Positions 39,558 through 51,284 of a DNA stretch of 64,000 bases are shown piece by piece. The notes beneath the pieces were generated by a model. It searched no databases and was not told the origin of the DNA. It worked only from the letters and a program-made list of their open reading frames with translations. Location: the NCBI GenBank assembly GCA_028554755.1, contig JAPTOF010000007.1, positions 18,719,001 to 18,783,000 of the forward strand, in the 5' to 3' direction. The translations under genes and the position numbers were made by a program. This DNA comes from Cordia subcordata (lineage: Eukaryota; Streptophyta; Magnoliopsida; Boraginales; Cordiaceae). Every line of letters starts with the position of its first letter. Position 1 is the stretch's first letter.

Positions 39558-41212
39558 TATATAAAAAGACATTACTAACTTTATCCACTCTTTCAGCTTT
39601 CTATTATTTTATATTATTACTATTATTATTATTAATAATAAAATGGATCAAAAGAATAAGAAAAGAACAAAGGACAATTAAATAAAAAGTCTTGTCTTTG
39701 AAGCTCAATTAAAGAAAAAAGTGATGCATGCAAAAAGGAAAAAAAAAATTGATATGATGTACTTCAAAAGAATTAAAAAAATAAACTAAAGAATAAAAAC
39801 ATAACACGAAATCTCTAAATTTGTCATGAAGTTACATAGTTTAGTTTATGGCCATAGTATATAGCATACTTTAGCTCACGCAACATAATAGTAAAAATCA
39901 AGGGATTCATATATTTGATGAAAAAGAAAAGGGCTCATATAGAATAGAAAACACACAAAAAAAAAAAAAAAAGAGAGAGAGAGAGAGAGAGCGAAGAGAT
40001 TTCGGCGTTTGTTTATTCCTCCATAGTACATCTCGAGAAAGAATCAACATAGAGTTTAAAACTAAGAACCGAAAGAACAGCAATTGAAGTGAAATAGAGC
40101 ATTTTTAGTTGTTTTGTAAAAGTAGTATTAACTCGTTCCCAGAGTTTGTCAACGAATTCTCTAGTTCCCAATGGTCATTTCTGACAAAGAATTAATGGGC
40201 ACTTAATGGTGAGAATCCAGATTTCATTGGCAAAATATGAGAATTTGGGACGAATTCTTCCCCAATCTTATCCATCTTCAAATTTTTCCCTCACTCATTT
40301 TCTCTCTACCCAAGCCTTTAAACCTCTAAAAAACAGGTTTTTGCCATAATCTTGTAAGTTTTTGAATTTTTGTTTATTTATTTGTATTATATTAAACTTT
40401 TAAGTCATATATGTTACTTTATATGAGTTGTTTATTATGTCTTGGTGATGCATATGTTATTTTTTATATATGTTTTGGTTAAGATTACTTTTAGTTTATA
40501 TATTTCTTGTTAAATTTGAATAATTTTTTATATGTTAGTTTTTAAAGTATTGTGTTATTGTTATGATTTATATATTAACAATATTAGGAAGTGAAAATTA
40601 GAAAAAAAAATAGGAATTTAAAATTAAGAATTGAATTTAAGGAATATTAGGAATACTAGTGTTACTAGGAATATTAAGAATATTAGAAAAGTTAGGATTA
40701 TTAGTAATATTATGATTTGAGTATTTATAGAAATTGAATATTAGGAATATGTATTAGAGATGGAATATTAGTAGGAATAAATTGGAACTTTATATATTAA
40801 GAATTGATGATTAGTAAATGTGCCATTATTAGCGAATTCCAGGAATTCGAGATGAATTCTCCGAAATCGCAGCGAATGCCCAGAATTCCCTTGTCACAAA
40901 GTCTTTTTACGGTCACTTCATGGTAGGGAATCTTTGACAAAACCTTAATGAAATCCTGAAATTTGGGACAAATTCTAGGAATGAATTAATACTACTTTTG
41001 CAAAACAACAAAAAAATGTGTTATTTTTGAACCTAATTAAAAAATAATGTTAAATAAAAAAATCCGGTATCAATATTGGATTGTGGTAGTGTTAAAGATT
41101 ATCTCTTTCTAATCTACACCATTGATGCATGGCGTATATGTATTATTTTTATGTTTTACTAAATTATGGGCTGAAAAAAGGAACTGACTAAAGATAAAAG
41201 AGAATTTAAACC
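39558..41212. other. repeat-derived intergenic stretch
   Basis: This fills the gap within the right copy of the segmental duplication. Two blocks about 800 bp apart face each other: gtagtattaactcgttccca (40122) and the complement of gggacaaattctaggaatgaattaatactac (ends 40995), with fgcaaaacaac/gttttgtaaaag-type edges. This suggests an inverted-repeat element at about 40110-41010. No gene. Confidence 0.45.
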
Positions 41213-41221
41213 ATTAAAAAG

Positions 41222-43590
41222 CAGCACGTATATCGTGCACCCGAGCATCGTGTGTCGCACAAGTATTCTACACCCCTCCCCGCGTGTGATCAGGCGCTCA
41301 ATTCCAAAAAAAAATTGAACAAACCAGTGTAGCACTTGTTACTGAGAAAGAAGAAGAGGAAAATGAATACAAGTTTATTTTTTTAGTTTAATTTATTTTC
41401 TTTTATATTTTATTTTTAAATTTCACAAAATAAAAAATTTATTATTAAATAATATATATTTCATACATTTACAAATTTTATACTATATGTCCACAACTTT
41501 TTTTTTTATATAAATTTCATATTATATGTTCACAATTTTTATATATACATTCGTAATTTTTAAGGTAAATTACTCAAGTCCCACAAGTGATTTGATTAAT
41601 ATTTACAACTTTCCCTTGTGTTTTAGAAATTAACTGCTTGACCCCCTATGGTTTCAATATTAGTGCACACGTCCCCCCAAAAACTAACTGCCGTTAGCTT
41701 TTTAACGGATTTTAGTAAAATGTCATTTTTGCCCTTGTCTAATCTAATAAAAAAATCTATTTTACCTTCATTTAATTTTAAAAATAAAAATAAAAAAATA
41801 AACTTTAAAAAAAGTTTTAAAAAGTTCATTTTGCCCCTAACTTATTAAATAAAATATCTATTTTACATTTATTTTATTTAAAAATAAAAAATTAAATTAG
41901 AAAAAATACAAAAAAAAATGGAAAACATGAGGATGGGGTGGGGCGACGGGGGGGTCAGGGGGGGGCTACGGTGGGGCTAGCTAGGGTTGGAGGCTGCTGG
42001 GGTTGGGGGCTACTGGGGGTGAGGGCAACGAGGGGTAGTGGAGGTGGTGGGGAGTGGGACAGCGGGCGTGGTGAGGGGTGGGGGTGACGGGGGTGGGGGC
42101 AGTAGGGGTGATGGGGTGGTGGGGGGTGGGGCTGACGAGGGTGGGGGCTGGCTGGGCGCGGGGGTAGTAGGGGTGACCGGGGTTGGGTGGTGGGGTGGCA
42201 GGTGAGCTAGGGGTGGTCTGGGCTAGGGTGGTAGGGGTTTTTGTCCTTTTTTTATTTTTATTGCTTTTTTTTATTTTTTAAACAAATTAAAAATAAAAAG
42301 TTTATTTAATGTATTTATTATGAAAAAAACAAAGCAAAATTACATAAGCCGCGCGTGCATGTCAAAACACGTTATGTTAGACGGAACAATTAACGGGAGG
42401 GGTCTATGTGCACCATCATTAAAACTACAGGGGGTGACTTAGCTAATTTCCTAACCACAAGGTATTATTGTGCATATTTGTCAAATCACATGGGGGAGTT
42501 GAGTAATTCACTCTAATTTTTATAAGTCCATGATTTTTATATTATATATTCACAATTTTTAATTATTTACATATTTCATCTATATTTTCTCAATTTTAAT
42601 ACTTTATGTTCAAAATTTTAATTGTTCATAATATTTGTATGATATGTTCATAGCCTTAATTATTCGCCACTTTTACTTTGTATGTTTATAACTTTTATAA
42701 TATATGTTTACAATTAACAACTGTTATAACTTTTACAATATTTGTTTATAATTAACAATTGACAAGTTCACAATTTCTCCCAAATACATTCACAACTATA
42801 AACAACGCGTTCACAATTTTGACAGACATATTCACAATTATAAATGTCATGTTCACAATTTTGTTCAAACCTAATCAACCACCTCCACCATTTTCCATTC
42901 TCTTCTATGAAGCAAGAGAGAGAGAGAGAGGGGACCAAAAAACAAAATTTCGACCACTAACTCTACAATCACCACCGCTGCCACCACCGCCACTACCACT
43001 CCAACCACAACCATAGCCACAACCACCATCACCACAAAAGCATAAATAATTAAATTAGTCAAAATAAGTGAACTTATTCATTGATGTTTTCAATCTTTTA
43101 CAAAGGAAAAAAAAAAAAAAAACAAAAAAGGCAACAACTCTACAACCACTACCACTACCACTGCCACCACCACCATCACCACTCCAACCACAACCACAAC
43201 TACGACCACAACCGCCATCACCACGACCACCATCACAAAAGCAGAAGTAATTGAACAAAAAAATAGCTCGTAATGCGACACCTTTTTCCTCTCGTCGGAA
43301 ATTCAACGCAGTGGTTGTGTGTGTTTGTGTGAGAGAGTTTGTGTTTGTGCATCTGTTTGTGTGTGAGAGTGAGAGCAGATGAAGATAAAAAAGAGCGTAT
43401 GTGTGTGTGTAAGAGTGTGGATGAAGATAAGAGAGCGAGAGAGAGAGAAGAGAGAGAGAGCAAATGACGATAACAATGAGAGAAAGTTTACAAGTTTTTT
43501 TTTTTTTTTTTCAAAAAAAAAAGCGCATGCGCCAAGAGGTATACGTACCTCTTTTGGTACACAATGTTCGAGTGCATCTTATTATTTGCG
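41222..43590. mobile_element. non-autonomous Mutator-like element, 2.4 kb, hosting a second one
   Basis: The 9-bp TSD ATTAAAAAG is at 41213-41221 and 43591-43599. Terminal inverted repeats of about 35 bp share the pattern TGCAC-CGA-CAT-GTGT. The interior holds a degenerate ttcacaattt repeat, a nested element (41563-42513), two related CCA-rich blocks (about 42958-43050 and 43137-43245), and GT- and GA-rich stretches. No transposase frame. A paralogous site without the insert is at 33132-33140. Confidence 0.75.
41563..42513. mobile_element. nested Mutator-like MITE, 951 bp, with G-rich core
   Basis: The 9-bp TSD TAATTTTTA is at 41554-41562 and 42514-42522. Inverted arms of about 135 bp (left aggtaaattactcaagtccc, right complemented gagtgaattactcaactccc) surround a core with a 300-bp G-rich block (41933-42236). 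The TSD lies in AT-rich repetitive host sequence, so chance agreement is less unlikely than for the others, but the arm match is independent support. Confidence 0.75.
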
Positions 43591-44823
43591 ATTAAAAAGA
43601 CAGGTAAATCGTGGAGGTCCAAAATACGAAAAAAATCGTGGAGGTCCAAAATACGAAAAAAAGTGAAACTCATGATTTCTAAGTAAGTTGGAATTGTTAC
43701 TAAAAAGTATAAGTCAAGTTGGCAAAGAGTATATATTTTGGTTTCCTCAGCAGTGTATAATCCATTTTCCCCATTAACTACACTCTTTTATATTACCCCC
43801 GTTTATTTTGATAAAAAAATAGAAAATTATCTCGATTACTATTGTTTGATATCATTGTTGTTGTTTTTTTCGTTTTTGTTGATCAAAATCCAGAAACTAT
43901 GTCTTTTGTTTTTTGTTTTTGTTTTTTAAAAAATGAAAACAAACAACTTGTTTTTACAACTTTGGTTAAAAAAAAAAAAAGAAAAGTGATATTCTCATGT
44001 TATAGCAATATGTTTTTAGAACTTTTATTCACATTTTAGTATGAAGACTTATTAGATATTTTTTAAAAGAATCAATTTAACTCATCAAACTTTATTTTGA
44101 AAAATAAATTATTTAATTAAAATTATTTAAAAAATTATAAAAATTAATTTTCAAACTTTAAAATATTGCTAAAATATAAATTATTTTTAGAGAAATATAT
44201 TTTCCAAAAAAAGTTAGCAGCATCTTTATATACTGTCTCAGAAAATAAAAATATTTTTGTAATTTAATTTAATAAAATTAAATTTAGCTTAAAAAAGTAA
44301 TTTCTAAAAATAAAAATATTTTAAATAATAATTTTAGTGAATTAAAATTATTTATAAAATTAAATTAAAATAATTTTTCAAAAAAATTAAAATTATTTTG
44401 TTAAAGATTAATTTTAATAAATTGTATGATATAAGCCAATAAGTTCCAGTTCTGGTTTGCAATTATATTATAATCAAATAAGTTTAAATTTTTTGTTTTT
44501 AGTCACCATTTTCAATTTTTTAGTTTATGTTTCTAGTTTACGTTTATTAAATTTTGGTAAATGATATTAAACAAGCCTTCAATACCTTTTTAGGCATTTA
44601 TCATTCACAATAATTTTCTGTTTCCTTCTTTTTATTTTTTTAATTCTCATCAGTTTTGAAAATTGCTCTAGCTTTTAATAAGTAGTGTCTATTCTTTTTT
44701 AATTTCTTGGTCGAATCAAGTAGTATCAATATCAAACCAATCGAAAGTTGCATTGAACCCCAATAATTGCAATTTGATGATCATGACAATTAGGGCACAT
44801 TTTTAAAAGGGTTAGTTAAAAAG

Positions 44824-44935
44824 TAGTGACAATATATTAAATTTAGAGTTGATATCTTCAATCTTTCCAAAGGTAAAAGGTAGTGACAATATATTAAATT
44901 TAGAGTTGATATCTTCTCTCTTTCCAATTATAATA
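44824..44935. repeat. 57-bp tandem duplication
   Basis: tagtgacaatatattaaatt begins at 44824 and again at 44881, with the following 17 bases also shared (tagagttgatatcttc). Confidence 0.85.
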
Positions 44936-45084
44936 ACAGCATAATCAATAAAGATAACAATGGATATATAAAAATAACATTCAAAAGACTTATTCTGAAG
45001 GCCCTTTAAATACCTTTTTTTTCTTTCTTTTGTTTTTTTTTTTGGGCCCCTCACCCAGTTTAAGATCCAAAACCTTTCGAATGA

Positions 45085-45655
45085 CCTCTTCAGCCAACTT
45101 GATCTTCCAACTTCGCTTCTGACCAAAAAAGAAAAAATAATGATCTTTCAACTTCTGACCAAAAAAAAGAAAAAGAGAATTTTGATCTTTCAACTTCTGA
45201 CAGGGAAAAAAAAAGGGGGAAAAATAACTTTAGCTTTCGACTTCTGCCAAAAAGGAAGGGGAAAAAAAACTTGATCTTTCAACTTCTTACAAAAAAGGGA
45301 AAAAAAAGAAAAGAAGAAAAAACTTGATCTTTCAACTTCTGACCCAAAAAGAAAATGATTTTTCAATCCTAACAAAAAAAAAAAAAAAAAAAATAATAAT
45401 AATGATCTTTCAACTCCTGAAAAAAGAAAAAGAAAAATTGATCTTTGAACTTCTATTAGAAAAAGAAAAAGAAAAAATAATTTGATCTTTCAACTTCTGA
45501 CAAAAAAAGAAGGGAAAAAGAACACTTGATCTTTCAATTATATTTCTCCAAAAAAAAAAAAAAGAGCTTGATCTTTCAACTTCTGACAAACAAGGGAAAA
45601 AATTGATCTTTCAACTTTTGACCCAAAAAATATTTGATCTTTCAATCCTAAACCC
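45085..45655. repeat. minisatellite, core tgatctttcaacttctgac plus A run
   Basis: About 14 units start near 45101, 45141, 45183, 45231, 45272, 45325, 45356, 45403, 45440, 45484, 45528, 45569, 45605 and 45634. The core is well conserved and the purine spacer varies. All are in the same orientation. Confidence 0.85.
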
Positions 45656-46562
45656 CCCCCCCCCCAAAAAAAAACAAATAATAATAATAATATTTCAACT
45701 GGATACTTGGCCGTTAAAATTTCTAGATCATGTATTTGATCTGGATATATTTTTTTTCTCCAATGGAGCTTATTTGTAAGCACTTATCTGCATTATTTTT
45801 ACATATCCGACAACTTGACAATCCACACAATGTTAAGGTAATTCTTTTACGGGTCAAAGCTGCTTTAAATGGTGTAGACATAATTAAAATTTAAGAGAAA
45901 AGATTACGAAAACTTCATCATAAGTACGTTTCCTTGGGTCCGACCGCGTAGCAACTTGTTCTTGCTCATGTTTTAGTATATTTAACAGTCAGACAATAAT
46001 ATATTATTATTGTTAAGAATCGTTAAAGTTTTATATAAAAAATTAATTTGTCTGTGTTATGAGATCGAGCCCAAACGAGCTAAACAACAAGAAAGACGGC
46101 GAGCTAGCAACCAAAGATAGGTCATACATAAATAACATGAGAAGAGAGCAAACTCAAGCAAGCAAAACAGCCACATCTGGTATGCAAGAAATTAGGCTAA
46201 AACTCATCTCTTTCTCTCCCTCTCTCTCTATCTATCTATCTTAGACAGAGAAATAAGTTTGGATAGGAAAAGAATTCAACTCCTACAGATTTGACGTAAA
46301 AGGCATTTTTTGATATCCTCGAGAATATTGCTATCAATAATTATCTAGAGATGCTCCTCAGATTGTGTTTGTGTTACACAAGGTAGGAAGTGCCTATAGT
46401 ACAATAAAAGTTTTTATAATATCTTTCCTTTAATCAATTTTGTCTGGATTCTCCTTTTCTTCCAAAAAAAAAGAGAAGGAGCAAGATCTTTTTAGTGAAT
46501 CCTTGACGAAACTAGTAAATTACGATACAAAACAACATAAAATAAATCAAATTTGATATCAA

Positions 46563-46688
46563 GGGCTTGTTCTGCAAATTTAGCTGTTAGAGTTAGCAGT
46601 TAGAGTAGCTAATTGAACAAAATGTGTTCGGTAAAATTAGCTGTTAGATTAGCTGATGAATGTTAAATGATATAAAAGGACATTGATA

Positions 46689-46746
<58 letters not shown>

Positions 46747-47291
46747 GTTATTATGATAATTGTAATTACTATTACTATTATAGGAATAAGATAATATATT
46801 TCATAATTAGATATTTATTTTCATAATCATATTTTAATATTAAATTATAACTAATTTTTTCATAAAACATTTATATCAATATTTCAAAGATTAATTTTAA
46901 TAGATTCAAAATTATTTTGTTAAAAAAAAGGTCCTAATAAAACTTATGCTTTTAGTAATGTTGATTATATAGAAATTGAAATTTATTTTTATATTATTTC
47001 TTATTTATATTTGTGAAAAAAGGTAAAAATATAGAGAGAAATTGGAGAAAGAATAGAAAAATAAAAAAATGCAAAAAGGGCAGAATTGTCCCAAAAAAAG
47101 CATGAAAAGCTAAAAGCTACGTGAAACGCTAAAATTTTTAGCTTTTGAGAAACGCTAGTTGAAACGTTAAAAGCTACTTATAAAAGTTACTTGAAATGCT
47201 TCTTTACCAAACATCAATAATTTAGCAAAATAGTGTTCTAACCAGTCAAAACGCTAAACGCTACTTGAAAAAGTATTTCCGAACACGCACC
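46563..47291. mobile_element. hAT-like MITE family, copy 2
   Basis: Ends are gggcttgttctgcaaat and, complemented, gtgcgtgttcggaaat. It shares the interior with 6258-6919, including the repeated ttcggtaaaattagctgtta motif. Its ATT tract is expanded to about 57 bp. Confidence 0.6.
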
Positions 47292-47477
47292 AAATATTTA
47301 GATTGATAACCTGTTATTGCAAACACTTGAGTTTATTACAATATTAGAGTGTTACATTATCACTTATGTTTTTAATTCATCTAAGATGCCACATCAATGT
47401 TTACATGATGTATGTTAGATTTCTTTCATCTTTTAAGCCATTCTAATATATTAGTGCTTGCACAATAAATTTTATGC

Positions 47478-47880
47478 ATTATGAATAAAAATAAAATTAA
47501 AAATAAAAAATTAAAAGATTAAAATATAACTAAAAGCTAGAAAATTAAAAAAATACAAATTAAAAAAAAGTAAATAAAAAATTAAAATTAAAAATTGAAA
47601 ATTAAAAAATACAAATAAATAAATTTAAATAAATAAACAAAACTTTAAACAATAATTTTAACCAAAATATATTACAAATTAGTAAAATTAAAAACAAAAA
47701 ATAAAAAATAAAAAACTAATAACTAATAAATTAAAAAATAAAAATTTTTAAAAAGGAAATAAAAAAGTAAAAAATAGTAATTAAAATTAAAAAACTAAAA
47801 TATTAAAATATATAAAATTAAAAGTTAAAAATTAAAAATTACAATAAATAAATAAACATAACTTTAAATAATTTTTTAGC
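47478..47880. repeat. AT-rich simple sequence, (aaaattaaaaat)-like
   Basis: About 400 bp built almost only of A and T with aaattaaaa motifs, like the core of the foldback element at 16003-17155 but with A-runs on one strand only. No coding signal. Confidence 0.7.
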
Positions 47881-48361
47881 CAAAAATACTGCAAATTGTT
47901 TTTACATAATAATAATTTTTCATTCTTTCACCAAACAATTGAACAAATTTTTAACTGTAAAATTGGGCTTAACACTTTTATATAGCAATAACAGATTGCG
48001 ATAACAAAACAAATAGCCATTAAATGTCAAGTAGTTAATGTTTAAAATAAGATTTGTTTGTGAAATTAAACAAAAAAAAAAAAGAAACTTTCAATTATGT
48101 TCAACATTTGATAAAGAAAATAAAAAAAGCCGCACAAAGCACAGAATATAGTTGTTGAATTGGAGAAGAAAATGGATGTAACTCTGGATATGTGGTAATG
48201 AGAGCCATAAAGTCTGAATATAACTCTTGATCTGCAATAATGAGAGCCATATATTCCCATGAATAAAATCTCCAATAAAGAATTGCATAAAGCCAAATCC
48301 ATGTCATAGAAGACAAAGCAATGACTTTAGACCTTTAAAACCAAATTAAGGCCATAAAATG

Positions 48362-48424
48362 TGGATTAGGATCAGCTCATATCAACAATTATCTCAGATT
48401 GTGATATAAAAGGATCCTAATCCA
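48362..48424. promoter_or_regulatory. TATA-like box between arms of a 12-bp inverted repeat
   Basis: TGGATTAGGATC at 48362-48373 is perfectly inverted at 48413-48424 (GATCCTAATCCA). A TATA-like motif (gatataaaagg) abuts the right arm. It lies upstream of the small-peptide frame and may be its core promoter. Function is inferred from position only. Confidence 0.35.
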
Positions 48425-48577
48425 TAAAATGTAATGGTTTCTTTATTTCCATAAAGTCATGAATTCTTTTCCATAATAATAAATTTAATGACTCTTTAAA
48501 TTGACTTGTAAAAGAAAATTTTCATTCACAACTATAGCCAATAATCCAACATCTACATCTTCTCACTCAAACTCTCC

Positions 48578-48835
48578 ATGGCACTCGGAAAAGTTCAGCA
48601 GTTATGCATTCTATTATTCATTTGCACCATATTATGTTTATCTTCATTGTCCTTACAAGTTAAAGTCTATCCTCCTGGATGGCCAGGACGCCATCCTAAA
48701 CGTCCACCCATTCGGGGAAGTGATCCTTTCCCGGAGGATCCTCCTCCTGGTGTGCCTCCACTCTCCTTACAAGTTGCAGGTCGTATTGGATTGACAAGAA
48801 CGAGTGTCCCCAAGGATCCTCTTGGCACTAAGTGA
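48578..48835 (+). CDS. candidate small secreted proline-rich peptide (85 aa, unrecognised)
   Basis: An 85-codon open frame starts with a clear signal-peptide pattern (MALGKVQQ, then a hydrophobic stretch to about residue 26). A short Pro-, Gly- and Arg-rich tail follows, with YPPGWPGRHP and EDPPPGVPP and no cysteine after residue 19. The sextet SLSLQV at the end of the signal region recurs as PLSLQV about 38 residues later. A TATA-like box (gatataaaagg, about 48402-48412) lies about 165 bp upstream and an AATAAA is at 49264. The same frame stays readable after the TGA for a further 31 codons (see findings). This fits a precursor of a processed, possibly hydroxyproline-bearing signalling peptide, but I recognise no named family. 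It could also be a decayed gene or a chance frame. Confidence 0.45.
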   Translation: MALGKVQQLCILLFICTILCLSSLSLQVKVYPPGWPGRHPKRPPIRGSDPFPEDPPPGVPPLSLQVAGRIGLTRTSVPKDPLGTK

Positions 48836-50781
48836 AGTGTCCATTTGCACAACTTACCCATTAAAGAACGCTCCCTCCTTGCTGGTGTTAACGGTGGCGC
48901 TAGTGGCTCTGGCAAATCTTACAACAAAATGTAGGTGTATCGGCCATGCATATGCGAAGAGAATAAGGTGGCAATCTTTGATCGCACCAATGTTGAGCCA
49001 AAACATTAAACCACAAATAAGAGACTATCTTATACATACTGCATTCTGTGTCTATGATTGTTGTTTCATAGAGTTCAAGGAATTTTTTTTTTTTTTTCCT
49101 CAAGAAGATTCAAATCATCAGACATTTACGATCAATACTCATCAATCAATTCATTATCAAAACATAAAATGCTAACAGACTCTAATTTATCTGGGCAGAA
49201 TTTTCAAATGCAATGCCATGTTATAATCTATTATAGGCTAGGGATAAGTTACGTTACAAGTCAATAAAATTCATTTTAGATCAAATTCTCCATGTATACA
49301 TTTTTGTTTCATTTTACCCACTCCCCTAACTTTTTTCCAACTAGTTTTATTGAGTTTTTGCTTTTGCCTCATTAAACAAACAGGAGACGAATTTCCAAAA
49401 GGTTACCAATACTTCAAAGGAACTTCATTTCAAACTATGAAGAAAAGTTAAAGAAAGGTGTGTTTTAGCGAGACGATAATCTAGTGAAAGAGTTAGCCAT
49501 TATCATATTTAATTGATCTGCCTGTGAGCATGATTAGCAGCTCCATACATATGTGATGCCCATTAGGAGAAAAATTAAATTGGGAAATGCTAATAATGTG
49601 CAACAATGTATGAAATCGGGCAATGTTTAGTTTGGCTACATTATTTTACTTACTTAGAATATAATGGCGACTTCAACACAACGTGTCTTGTGTATATATA
49701 AAAGTTTTTTCCTTTAAGCATTGTAAGAGAGTCGTGTCAGCGCTTACACAGTAATACTTATCCTTTTACTAGATTACTAGTTATTTCAAAATCCGTGCAA
49801 ATTTTTAATTAAGTAATATTGTAATTCTATTTACAAAAGATTCAAAATTTTTTTTGCATTCTAAAATTCAAACTAAATGATAATTTTAGAATTCTAAATT
49901 CTAAATTCTTTCTTTATTGTAATTAAAAAATATTTTAAATTAAAATTCTTTTATGAGTCTCAAGTTTAAGTCATTATTGAGATAAATAAATTGACATATA
50001 AACATAGGTGATGGTAACCTTTGGTTGTAAATATTATCTTACAACATCAATTCTTTTGAATTTATAAACTTATTTTTTTATTTGCGCACTAAGCAATGTA
50101 TTCGAAGGCCTCCAAAACTTATGATAGATAGATAGATAAATAATGTATATATATTTTTATGAATTTCTGCAATTTTATGTATGAATATATATATATATAT
50201 ATATTTATAGATAGATATATTTTGTGTGCCCATATAATAAATGTCTTAAAGAGTATTAAATTAAAAGATTAGCGATGACCTTTGAAGCATATGTCTTAAA
50301 GATTAATTTTACGTATAATATATGTCTCTTTGAAGCATATTGAAGTGATAAAAGTCGTTAAAGAGTGTTAATTAAATTAGAGGATTAACTATAACTTTTG
50401 GTTTCATAAGATGGTACTAGAATCTTTTGAACTCTTAAACTCATTTTATTATTTGCAAATTAGCAGTGGCAAATCCGAAGGCCTAATCCCTGTGAAGCAT
50501 ATTTTAAGGCCTCCGCTAGTCTTATGATGTACATTTTTATATAGATTATAAAGATCATTGTTGTGGTAAATGAAAAATTACTACTAATTCATTTTAAAAA
50601 AAAGAAAATAGTGGGCAAAAAGTATTTTAATTTTATGTGTTATATAAATAGCAATAGATTTAGATTTAGATTTTTTTCCTATATAGTTTCATTTCATTTT
50701 TAATTCTTCAAAGTTAATAACTTTTTTCACTTGAACATCACAAAGTTGAGAGTATACAAATTACAAACTTTTTAACCAAAA

Positions 50782-50839
<58 letters not shown>

Positions 50840-51275
50840 AATACAAATAACTCTATCTCACTCTTTCATTTGCTTCTATTGCATCCTAGAGCTTTGAAAA
50901 ACCCTTTAACAATTGTAATTAGAATAAGTTCAGATTAAAAATTCTTTAATGGATCTCAAGTTCAAAATCACTACTAATTTCTTTTCAAAAAAACAAAAAC
51001 AAAAAGAAAAGAGGGCAAATAGCATTATTTTATATATGTTATATTGATAGTTATAGATATAGATATAGCCTTTTTTCCCTCTTTCAATTTTTTGTATTTT
51101 ATTTTTTTATGCTTAAAATTAATAACTTTTTTTCTTGGACACCACACTTCATGATTCAGTTTGTATTTCGATATTCTTAATGCTTGAAAATTAGTAACTT
51201 TTTAAATTTTGTGACAATATACAAATGATTTGTTAAAAAAAAAAAGAAAAGAAGGCAAACGACAGTTTGATTTTA
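48836..51275. other. intergenic, no further gene seen
   Basis: This begins with the presumed 3' flank of the small-peptide frame. Frames at 48804-49175 and 49058-49267 overlap it in other registers and look fortuitous. The rest is AT-rich, with (TA)n and gatagata tracts near 50130-50220. Confidence 0.5.
50787..50835. repeat. (GA)n microsatellite
   Basis: About 24 uninterrupted GA units. A shorter one is at about 39973-39991, and (CT)n at about 35840-35865. Confidence 0.9.
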
Positions 51276-51284
51276 TATATGTTA

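Larger units (their letters stand above)
31757..43690. repeat. direct segmental duplication: copy 31757-33195, copy 33599-43690
   Basis: Shared blocks in order are ttagatatcatgg-ttg, aatccatttc-aggctggcattacaag, agtggatgcttcttag, gatgggcaataattaa-tcgcttga and ataaaaga-aatttaa. The second copy is stretched from about 1.4 kb to about 10 kb by later insertions. The first copy holds its own extra DNA (about 32020-32415 and 32792-32990). Confidence 0.7.

Noticed and set aside
42759..43306. Proline/leucine- or valine-rich small proteins
   Set aside because: These come from translating (CCA)n-type simple sequence inside the 2.4-kb Mutator-like element; low-complexity frames occur on both strands.
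48840..48935. P-loop-like GGASGSGKSY as a nucleotide-binding domain
   Set aside because: It is a short glycine-serine-rich stretch after a stop codon, with no other kinase or NTPase motif around it; likely chance.
48667..49175. Overlapping frames on both strands next to the small peptide gene
   Set aside because: They are in other registers of the same GC-richer DNA and have no signal peptide or recognisable domain; treated as shadows.
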